Below, piece after piece: positions 52,782-64,000 of a stretch of 64,000 nucleotides of DNA. The position numbers were made by a program, and so were the translations under genes. The first letter of the stretch is position 1; each line of letters opens with the position of its first letter. Origin of the DNA: Datnioides undecimradiatus. Taxonomy: Eukaryota; Chordata; Actinopteri; Lobotiformes; Datnioididae. The notes beneath the pieces are model-generated. The model was not told the origin of the DNA. It worked only from the letters and a program-made list of their open reading frames with translations, and did not search any database. The stretch is from the NCBI GenBank assembly GCA_008933995.1, contig WARS01000026.1, positions 882,501 through 946,500 of the forward strand, in the 5' to 3' direction.

Positions 52782-53495
52782 AAGTCTACCTCATGGCCAG
52801 TTTCCCAGACACAAAGGAATATCAATGTACAGTACATTGTGTCATGAGATCAATTTAATGGGTCGGTAATTTACAAAAAAGATATATATGTGCTGTTGGC
52901 TGAAAAATAACAATAACAACAATGTCCCGCTTAGTAAAAACAATCCAAAAACTTAACTAAGAACAGTTTTCTTCTTCTTTGGTAATGATCTAAACTGCTC
53001 GATATCAACAAGACTTAAATATTTTTGGTTTATTTAGGTGAAATAATCCTTTAATTAATAACAGCTTACGAAACAGTAAAACATGATTTATAGGTTATTA
53101 TTTACCTTTATAAAGAACCACTACTCTTACTTCAATGTGATTTCAAAGTCCACCCTATTATTATGCACGCAGTACAGATTTACACAACAGTGTACAGGCT
53201 TAAAACAACAATTTTGCACAAACACTGATCACTGCATATCAGTGCAACTGCCCTTAAGCACGCACTGAGGCTTCTCTGCCACATTTAAAAGCACTTGAGT
53301 CTGAGTGTGTATTTGTGAGCACGTGCTGCACGAGAAAAGTGGTGGGTATGTTTAACTGCATCAGATACTCAGCAGATAAGATAAACACACTTTGCATGCA
53401 GCATGTACAGTCTTTGGAAGTTGTATAAAAGTAACAGGTATGTTAAAACTTGTAAAACAGTTTAACAGACGATGGTTTACTTTTCATCTGCAGTC
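50431..53495. other. Intergenic spacer between converging tkt and AKR genes
   Basis: AT-rich spacer with TG at about 52188-52210 and a long (CA)n at 52733-52781. A short hairpin with 8-bp arms (CAATGTAC / GTACATTG) sits near 52822-52840. No coding or RNA gene was recognised. Confidence 0.6.
52733..52781 (+). repeat. (CA)n microsatellite
   Basis: About 24 uninterrupted CA units in the intergenic spacer. Confidence 0.97.
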
Positions 53496-53499
53496 AGAT

Positions 53500-53505
53500 T
53501 TTATT
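53500..53505 (-). terminator. Candidate poly(A) signal of the AKR gene
   Basis: AATAAA on the minus strand about 110 bases after the AKR stop codon, which would give a short 3' UTR. Confidence 0.6.
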
Positions 53506-53615
53506 CTGTGCAAATTCTGTGAAACATGTTTCTTCTTTTACTTTACTCCTCCTCCCATCTGTCACATCACATCCAGTCAGATCGACCCTCACCCCCATCC
53601 ACCCCCTCCCCTCCT

Positions 53616-56600
53616 CTAGCTCCTGTACTCATCCCCGCAGTCCCCGATGAGCACCATGAGGTCCTTGGAGCGTCGTGTCACTGCTTCGATGGCGGTGAGA
53701 TCTTCCGTCGTCAGCTTCAGGTCAGGGCTGCAGCTCCGCAGACTGTCACTGATGTGTTGCCCCGCCCCTGCGACGCCTAGACGACATCCCACGATGACCC
53801 CGCCCACTGCAGGGCGATCCAGCACGTAACGCGTTGCCACGCTGGCCACTGAGCAATCATGTCTCTTGGCAACGGTCTCCAAGGCAACAAGGAGGTCCTG
53901 GAAAAGGCTCCAGCTGCCCCAGGTGTCGATCATGTTCTTGTACTTAGAGAGGGAGGCGGTGTAGAGCTCCGCCCTGGAACTAGGCTCCACCTTCCCCAGA
54001 TAGCAGTCTGAGAGCAGACCGCCAGCTAAGAGAGAAGAGTGATGGAGGAAAGAGGCAGATGAAGAAGTTAGAGAAGTCAGGGAAGGTGGAAAAGGGGGGT
54101 GGAGGAATGCATGATGGACAGGGAGGAAGAGTAGGAGGTGGCCGGAATAAAGGACAGGAGGAGGAGAATGGTTGAGAGGAGGAGCCGGGTGACGCAGGAG
54201 AACATAGACAGGAAAAACGAGACGAAAAGGCAGAAGCAATGGAGAATAAAGAGGGCAGAGATGGAGACCACAGAGGTTGGGAGGAGTATGTGATGAAGAG
54301 GAAGGAGTAAAGATGGAGGAAGGGGGGGCAGAGGAGTGAGGATGTGTCGTCATGTCAACTGACTCCATTTTAGAAACCCACCATTTTACATCTTTATACA
54401 ATGATGCTTAATGTGGTGCTTTCATCAGTAAATAAAGTAGCCCTTGCTAACTGCCCCACTGAACCTCTATTTATGTATTTAAGTAATTCGAGTGATAGAG
54501 ACAAGAACATATAAATATTAAAAGTAAACAGAGATGTGTTGTGTCTCACCCAGCGTGCCATAAGTGAGGAGCTGAATGTTGTTTGCCAGACAGAACTGCT
54601 CCATCTTCGCTGCAGGTCGCTGGTCAATCACAGAGTACTGAACCTGCATGACAGACACATTAAACACAGGGTTAACAGAGACGTCATGAGACTGCCACAG
54701 AGTATTGTACCTGCTAACATGGTGGATGAGTTACCTGGTTGCTTGAGATGCGGATGCCTCTGTTGGTGATCTCCTCAAGCCTCTGTGTGTCAAAGTTGGT
54801 GAGGGAGAGCTCTCCTGAGGACAAGAGGAAACAGGTGAGAAAAAGGGGTTTTCTCAGAATAAATAAATAAATAAATAAATAAGAGATCCCAGAAAACAGG
54901 AAAGAACAACTGGAAATAGATCCACACTCAGAGGATAAGTTTGAATTCCTTACAGGTGTTTTAAAATGTTTTACTCTGTTGCTGATTTGATTGATATTCA
55001 AAAAGAAATACATTAAACTGTATACAGCACAGAACAGACCAAACTTATGTTGTAAAATAATTCAAATTAAATTGAGCTTGAAGGCTTTTTTGTGACTGTG
55101 GAAGAAGAACTGATTCTCCCCATACCAGGTCCGATTAGTTTGTGTTTCTAAACCTTTCAACCAAGTGTGACCTTCCTCAGCAGATGAACTTACTGATGTT
55201 TCTGTGGTTGAAATAATGAGCTTTGGAAACAGCAAATAAGCCACGGTGACATGGTGTTTACTCCAACCACAGATGAAGATGATGAGATGCAGTTGAAAGC
55301 CAATGAGTACTATATAAAACATTCATATATATTGCAATTTCCCATTTTTATGTATACTGTATAAACCAATATTACCTGTGATAATATACTAGTTTTTAAG
55401 TTTCATATTATTGTTGTGTATAACAGCACAAAAATGTACATAAAGTGGTAGGCAAAGCGTCCAGGTGTGGGGAGTTTTTGTTGTCCTGCATGTTTCTGTA
55501 CATGTATGCAGTGTGTATACATACGTATAAGTCCCTCCTGCTGCAGGTCAGACAGGTGTCCCAGTGCATCCAGGTATCTCTTGTCTCTATAGTCCCACCA
55601 GTGGAACTGAACACAGTCCAGAGTGTCCACCTGCATACGGGTCATGGAGCGCTGCAGTGCCTTCTCCACCACCTGCACACAGAAACACACACGAGCCTCT
55701 GTTCAAGGTCCAGAATAAGACGTTTCCCTACAGACACCAACACAAGCATACAATGTCAGACAATATTAGATGAAGGTAAAGTCCAACTGACATTGTTTGA
55801 CATGACAAGTACAATATTGCAACATTCTAACATTAAAATCTGTTTTAATAAAGATCCATTAATTGTTTTACACTTTGACCAAGATGAATATTGAACACTC
55901 TACAGACTAGAAATAAACTTTTCAGTACTCTCTGTAAGCTGGGGTCGATTGCATCACATTTTATGGATACTGCGTTTTCAGAGCAGTCATATTTTGTTAC
56001 ATATAAAACCATAAATAAAATCTGATCACTTGTGATCTGAAGTTAAAACTATGTGAATTTCTTTCATAGTACAGTACATAGGTACAGGACATGAGGAATT
56101 ACTAAAGACTCCAACACTAACAAAGACTTTTCTATGTAGCCTTTACATTTGTTAAGTCCCAGTTCTTTGTAAAGACACACACTGCTCTCTAGTGGATAAA
56201 TCTACTCTCACTGGAAGACACAGCAGACTCAGTGTGGGCGTTACTCTGGTCTTGACCCGTTTGTCAGCAGCTTACCTTGCGGTCCATTGGTCCTGGTCTT
56301 GGCACGTATTTAGTCAGACTCTGCAGAGCTGGAAGGTCATTCCCTGAAGATCTGCTCTTCAGCTACAATTAAAATTAAAACTACAAACATTTGAATTGAG
56401 CCATGTTTTTCTCTTATGTCTTATCATCACACTCATTATCTTGATTGGAAAGGCTGCAGACTTTAAGAAGTATCTGCTGGTTAGCTAAACGTGTCAGTGA
56501 CAAAGAGCCTGGAAAGCCTGAGTAATGAGAAAAGCTGGTTGGATGAGAGGAGCTCTCTGCGTCTCTCTGCACGTTATTCCAGGTGAACGACCGAAACTAC

Positions 56601-57186
56601 GGTCGATACCATTAGGCTGTCAGAGCACATCAGCCAAGAAAAATATGATCAGAGCCACACTGGGACGTGGTGTGTGTGTTGTGTGAGAGCATTTCTTAAT
56701 GTGTGTGTGGACTATCTGCAGCTCTGTGGAGATCACAGGCATTAACAGCTGGATGGAAAAATCAATAACGAAACAGGACTGAGCTTACAGGAATATACAA
56801 CATAAATAACATCTGTGCCCATCACCCCAGCTCAGTGAATGTGGTCGATGTATTTCTAACTCATATGCAAATAGATATTTCAAATATTTGAATGCTTTTA
56901 CTGGGAATACTGTCACAGCTTTTTACAAAGATATTTAGAGTTTACTGTAAATCAGCTCCCTCTAGTATTTTGGGCAGCTGAACAAGATTTAAAGTATATC
57001 TATCGAACATTGTTTTTGCATAATTCACGTTTTTGCCACATCGGCACACCTACTAATAATGTCAGGTAAACAAAAAAAGAAAAACTGACCTAAACAGCAG
57101 GTTAGCCCACATTTTGTGAGCAAAATGAGTTCTTATTTATTAACACACCATAAAGGTCTCTATCTGACTGTGTGTAAGTATGTGAA

Positions 57187-57217
<31 letters not shown>

Positions 57218-58127
57218 ACCTGGCTGTTGAAGTGTCCAAATATTTCCTCTGCAGGCCCATAAATGTCAGCCATGTCAAAAGAGGTGAGACCAGCATCTAC
57301 ATAAGCCTGCATGCCCTCAACTGGAGAGGCAAGAGAAAACATGAATTATTAATGAATAAAATATAATTATTATTACCATCACTAATTGTTATTGCTGTAC
57401 CTACTAACATGTGGAAATGACAGTGTGGTTTAAACGACCCTTAATCATTTTTTAGACGTTTCCCTCCAAACGTTTCCGGTCTTTTTGACACCGTAAAACA
57501 ACTTTACTGCACCAAACACTCATATTGGCAACTGAGGTTAATGGAAGCGTTGAAAACGATTGAGGAGCTCGTCTTCTTTGACTGCGCAATAATTATGACC
57601 TAACACGGCCCTGGAAAGATGTTGTAGCAACCAAGGTATTGACATTTCTACGCATACGTGTATATGTTCAATCTCAAGCGCATGTGTGGACCTCTCTTGT
57701 ATGATGGGCTGCAGGTGTTTTGGTCATTTGACTGACAATGGACTTTGCAGGTTGTTGCAGGGAGCTGATTGGCTCCAGAACCCAAGCTTGCCATTTAAAG
57801 GGCCGCGTCCTCCAGTTCCTGCGGGCTCTCCTCTCTCCACTTCAAGCACATTTTAATCGAAAAATGTGTTTTTAAAAAAAATCTTAGAGCGATCGAAAAG
57901 CTTTATTTCTGGTGGCTCTTGGGGTTTGGGAAGAGGAGAGTATCGTTTTCATGTTACGTCAGGATATCCCCCTAAGCCAACTCTTAACCATCATTATCAC
58001 TGGGTTCATGTTTACCTGCTTTGGCTTTATCCACCGATCCATGAGCCCCAGACACCTGCCACATCCCGTTCAGGACCCGGCACACCTCCAGACCTCCGGA
58101 CAGCCTCACTGTGGGCACCGGGGACAT
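53616..58127 (-). CDS. Aldo/keto reductase family protein (unnamed)
   Basis: Predicted soluble NADPH-dependent carbonyl oxidoreductase with the AKR TIM-barrel fold; the substrate is unknown. Exons in transcript order are 58127-58016, 57320-57220, 56362-56276, 55672-55525, 54814-54735, 54643-54550 and 54025-53616, totalling 1032 nt (343 aa), in phase with GT-AG borders. The start is the first ATG of the frame (MSPVPTVRL). An upstream in-frame stretch to 58205 lacks an ATG. The tetrad is complete: D53 and Y58 in FDMADIYG, K89 in SLTKYV and H124 in VQFHWWDY. Barrel strands continue with [35 protein letters not shown] and the cofactor-side [10 protein letters not shown]. The [14 protein letters not shown] style resembles bacterial, fungal and plant AKRs more than the mammalian AKR1 enzymes, but that is an impression. 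It lies tail-to-tail with tkt and in tandem behind nsun5. I do not recognise a vertebrate symbol. Confidence 0.9.
54026..54549 (-). other. AKR intron 6, strongly pyrimidine-rich
   Basis: On the transcript strand the intron is CT-rich for about 300 bases (54030-54330; GGAGGA-type purines on plus). It happens to be open in the exon 7 frame for about 125 codons, but a stop follows soon after exon 6 when read through, and no AKR similarity is present. Confidence 0.8.
54815..55524 (-). other. AKR intron 4
   Basis: About 700 bases, AT-rich, with the (AAAT)n run near its 3' end. No other feature seen. Confidence 0.75.
54858..54882 (+). repeat. (AAAT)n repeat
   Basis: About six AAAT units in AKR intron 5, just upstream of exon 5 in transcript direction. 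Confidence 0.9.
55673..57219 (-). other. AKR introns 2 and 3 flanking exon 3
   Basis: AT-rich intron sequence on both sides of the 87-nt third exon. A (CA)n run (transcript strand) begins directly at the donor of exon 2, at about 57184-57219. Nothing else recognised. Confidence 0.75.
57184..57219 (-). repeat. (CA)n starting at the 5' splice site of AKR exon 2
   Basis: On the transcript strand the donor reads CAG/GTACACACACA and continues as a CA run with one interruption. CA repeats close to donors are known hnRNP L binding sites that change splice-site use. Regulation here is inference. Confidence 0.7.
57321..58015 (-). other. AKR intron 1
   Basis: About 700 bases between GCAG/GTAAAC and CTCTCCAG. 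It contains two overlapping plus-strand open frames at 57866-58190 that mirror exon 1 and carry no known domain. Confidence 0.8.
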
Positions 58128-58500
58128 CCTGCTGCCAGTGCCGTGGAAATAGCTGCTAGAGACGGCCTCTCCTTTTTCCCCCCAGGGTAGATAAAAGGCA
58201 AACAAAAGTTTCTTTTCCTTTACTTGTCACATCACTGCGTTGAGTGTGCAAAGTTCATGCATGGACCTGTTTGATGCTGCAGGTTGTAAACATTAAAATC
58301 AGCGGCAACAGCAGAAATAACTTACTGAACGTTTCCTTCAGGGAGAGTCCGAGACACCAGCAAATTACACTATGAGTCAAAACAAGTTACAAAATGTTTT
58401 GCTTAAGTGTTATAAAAGCGACTAGTGTTCCAACCAATAGCTGAGTCTGTTTGGCCGGAAATAATCTTCTTCTTTAGCACGTGGCTGTTGGTCTCGTGCC
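58128..58500 (-). promoter_or_regulatory. AKR 5' UTR and upstream region
   Basis: The short space between the AKR start and the nsun5 3' end must hold the AKR promoter. An inverted CCAAT (ATTGG on the transcript strand) is at about 58432-58438. No TATA box was recognised. The sequence is not strongly CpG-rich. Confidence 0.4.
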
Positions 58501-58754
58501 CTCTACTGGATAAACACGGTCATGTCTCTAGACAAACGCAAAAGATCTGAATCTTATTCTGTGAAAAAGTTCAAACGTGACAGAAACACTGATTTTTGCA
58601 GAACATCTGGCAATAACGAAGCAGGGAGACGTGATAAAGTAAAAATAATCTTTACTCTTCAGTTACATGCACCACACTTGTCTCTATTAGAAACTGAACA
58701 TAGAGCAATCCCTCCAGACAGCATGCTGTAAGTAGTCCCATGTTAAATTCCCTG

Positions 58755-61770
<3,016 letters not shown>

Positions 61771-62094
61771 ACATTTTACTATTCCCTATATAAAAATATC
61801 CATGAAAACGTTTTTTTTAACATCTGAATTACTTTAATGTCAGAGTAATTTTAAATACCAGTAAAATGTTTCACTCCGTATTTCATTTATTCATGTCGAA
61901 ATTCACAATTATCAGTCTGATAAATATTTGTTTCAAGTCTTCTTAATTCTCTGATGTGCTCACCATAATGTTTTCAGGCACAGGTGCTTGGGATGAACTA
62001 CTCTACATGTTAACATCCATTCATTATACCTTTAATTCTATTTTAACCCAGTTGAAGCAAAACTGTAGACAACAGATACAAGACACTGTACAGG
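61771..62094. other. Spacer upstream of nsun5
   Basis: AT-rich spacer between the nsun5 promoter and the 3' end of the next minus-strand gene. Nothing recognised. Confidence 0.6.
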
Positions 62095-63308
62095 AAAAAT
62101 AACTTTTATTCTTTAATGCAAGTACATTCTCTGAATATTTCCACATGTAGACACAAAAGGTTAAATGATTCCAGTTCATGCTGGGTTTTACATCCATAAT
62201 ATGAACAATCATCACTGCAATAAAATCAGTTAGCTGTCATTCAATGTGAACTTCAGTTTGTTTAAAAGCCTACCAGCCTAACAATGTCAAACTAAGATGC
62301 AGAATTGTTAATGAAGTTTAAAGCGTCACTAAAAAAATGAGACATTGTAAAAGACTAAAAAATACATGGCTTTCACAAAAAGCCGAAAAGGTGCGGAGTC
62401 ATATTTAATTCACTGCCAAGTGACCCAACACAGTCCATGTGTATGTGAATGTACAAAACAAATAACTTACAAGTAAACCGTTTACAAAAATCTACAGTGC
62501 ATTTTCAGTCACTTAAACCTTTTGCTTAAGGCACTGAGTAGCCATGCATACACTATACTTGCCTAAGAGTACAACAATATGCGGTTTCTTCATCAAGAGA
62601 AACACAGGTTGATGTGAAAGCACTTTCTTTGCTGATGTTATTCCATCATCTTTCAAATGATTTCAATTCCAATAGGGTAAAGTACATTTTTTAAACTACC
62701 ACTTTAATTCCCAGTCAGATAACGGTCAGACATTTTAAATCTATCTATCTACACATAAGGACTTTGCCCACAAATACTTAATTTTCTCCATTATCTGTGA
62801 GAAGGTGATGACTGCTCCAAAGAATGACAGAACTCCTATCCAGTTATCTGGATGTCAACATCTTCAGCAGCTAAATTCACACTTCAGATTACATTCTTGC
62901 AGTGTTACATTAGGCTCAAACACAACAACTCTTAATTTTATATCCATTTGGAATTCAGTTCAGCAGTTCTTTGTGAAGGGGAAAGAAAAGCTGTATCTTA
63001 CTTAATTCAATAGTCATTTGAACCTACAGAATTACAGCAGTTTGAGCTTGATGATGGTGGCTGACTGGTTACCATTGTGCTCGTTATATCAACAAAAATG
63101 ACATTCTGCCAACATGTTATCCTCAGTTTCAAGTATTTTGCTGCTGTTGAATACTACTGCAAGGCAGAAATGGAGCTAAATTCAAACAGTTTATGTTTGA
63201 GGAATGGCATTAATGGTGTAAAAGCGTCATTTATTCTAAGTGAAGGTACCCAGTTTGTGTTTAATGCTTGGAGGTGCAACGATGGAGACTCAACTGTAAC
63301 TTGATCGA
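62095..63308 (-). other. Probable 3' UTR of the hAT-domain gene
   Basis: AT-rich sequence between the TGA stop and the AATAAA signal. No open frame of note on the transcript strand. The assignment as UTR follows from position only. Confidence 0.5.
62105..62110 (-). terminator. Candidate poly(A) signal of the hAT-domain gene
   Basis: AATAAA on the minus strand about 1.2 kb after the stop codon, followed by T-rich sequence in transcript direction. Confidence 0.5.
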
Positions 63309-63908
63309 TCAATGTTTAGTGATCCCACTGGGCCTTTTAACAGCCTTTGTCTTTAAAGAGTTCTTGTATAGAAGCAGTCTCTCTGTGGTGTGAGGTGGCA
63401 GGCGGTTCCTCTTGGCTCTTACGATACATGTTGCCATTGGACACAGTCGGTCAAACCCACCTGAGGTGGCTGGGACTGCCAGCAGCCTCTTGGCGATGGT
63501 CTGGAGCTGTGGGAACCGAGATGCAGATTTCCAGTACAACACACTAGAGCCATTTTCCCACAGTGGTTCTGACAGATAAACATCTATCTCAGACGTCTTG
63601 ATCTTTGCTGGCGGTTGGACGGAGTGACAAATGGACTTGCGCTTGAGGTCATTTGTGCTGACTCCGTTGCAGTTGTTGTCACCTGAGCTGCCACCAGATA
63701 TCTCTATCGGTGTGTTGGTTTGGCTCTCTTCTTCATCATCCCTTTCCTTTTTTAATTCCTTGATTGTCTGGTCTTTATCTGCGTCTGCTTGGGGAGAAGC
63801 TGTGGTCTCCATGTTTTCTAATTTTGCTTCCAAGATGGCACGGGCCTGACACTTTGACGGAGGTGTTAGGAAACCTGTCTGATCCTTCAGTGTGGCATCA
63901 GAAAATGG
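63309..63908 (-). CDS. Terminal exon of a gene with a hAT-type dimerisation domain (probable domesticated transposase)
   Basis: A last coding exon of 200 codons including TGA. It starts after a convincing acceptor (pyrimidine-rich ending TTTTTCTAG at 63909), and an in-frame TAG just upstream shows it cannot extend further. The exon opens in phase 0 with PFSDATLKDQTGFLTPP. An acidic, Lys/Glu-rich linker follows. Then comes a segment typical of the hAT C-terminal dimerisation region: SEIDVYLSEPLW, VLYWKSASRFPQLQTIAKRLLAVPATSGG and RAKRNRLPPHTTERLLLYKNSL. The usual SERVFS signature after PATS is changed to FDRLCPMA, which argues for a host gene rather than an active element. The catalytic part would lie in exons outside the window. 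Vertebrate hAT-derived genes of ZBED, ZMYM or zinc-finger type are possible; I cannot choose. Confidence 0.72.
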   Translation of the reverse strand, partial: PFSDATLKDQTGFLTPPSKCQARAILEAKLENMETTASPQADADKDQTIKELKKERDDEEESQTNTPIEISGGSSGDNNCNGVSTNDLKRKSICHSVQPPAKIKTSEIDVYLSEPLWENGSSVLYWKSASRFPQLQTIAKRLLAVPATSGGFDRLCPMATCIVRAKRNRLPPHTTERLLLYKNSLKTKAVKRPSGITKH

Positions 63909-64000
63909 CTAGAAAAATGTTCAAGCAAGAGGGACAGTTTGTCAGAGAGGATACATTTGATGTATTGTTTTGACATACAAAGATAACACACTCAAAATAA
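63909..64000 (-). other. Intron upstream of the hAT-domain exon
   Basis: Contains the acceptor, a good pyrimidine tract and a plausible branch point (CTTGAAC). It runs off the window end. Confidence 0.55.

Noticed and set aside
54026-54401. N-terminal 125 residues of a 261-aa frame continuing into AKR exon 7
   Set aside because: Low-complexity Pro/Ser/Leu from a CT-rich intron. The AKR alignment starts only after the acceptor at 54026, and read-through from exon 6 stops quickly.
63834-63849. Start of the hAT-domain protein at a TTG near 63833
   Set aside because: Coding similarity in frame extends upstream to an acceptor at 63908, so this is an internal exon boundary and not a translation start.

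Overview
This is a vertebrate nuclear window, most likely from a ray-finned (teleost) fish. The genes are split by GT-AG introns, the non-coding sequence is full of (CA)n/(TG)n, GATA and AT-rich simple repeats, and the recognisable proteins are vertebrate orthologues. The intron sizes and the old teleost-type repeats suggest a fish. The species cannot be named from the sequence.

Layout. Positions 1-23,560 hold the 5' end of cacna1d (Cav1.3 L-type calcium channel alpha-1) on the minus strand. I could build exon 1 (28 coding bases), exon 2 and exon 3, which together give exactly 201 codons in phase. Everything below 20,016 appears to be a very long third intron. Head-to-head with it, dcp1a (mRNA decapping activator) runs on the plus strand from 25,570 to 32,291 in nine coding exons (509 aa). 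It is followed in the same direction by tkt (transketolase), 36,274-49,798, with fourteen coding exons (628 aa). Cacna1d, dcp1a and tkt are also neighbours on human 3p21.1, so this block is ancient synteny.

Beyond tkt the orientation flips and three minus-strand genes follow. The first is a seven-exon aldo/keto reductase of 343 aa (53,616-58,127) with an intact catalytic tetrad, which I cannot assign to a named vertebrate gene. The second is nsun5 (58,755-61,436, 500 aa), a 28S rRNA cytosine-5 methyltransferase whose first exon covers 308 codons without an intron. The third is the last coding exon of a gene ending in a hAT-transposase-type dimerisation domain (63,309-63,908), probably a domesticated transposase; its upstream part lies outside the window.

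The genes do not form a shared pathway: they are a calcium channel, mRNA decay, pentose phosphate metabolism, a redox enzyme, rRNA modification and a transposon-derived gene. I see no new multi-gene system. The most unusual sequence signals are dinucleotide repeats placed directly at splice sites (dcp1a exon 6, tkt exon 4, AKR exon 2), inverted (CA)n/(TG)n pairs that could fold in pre-mRNA, the lineage-puzzling AKR gene, and the intron-poor nsun5 first exon. All exon joins were made by eye from splice consensus, reading phase and recalled family similarity, so every boundary is a model.
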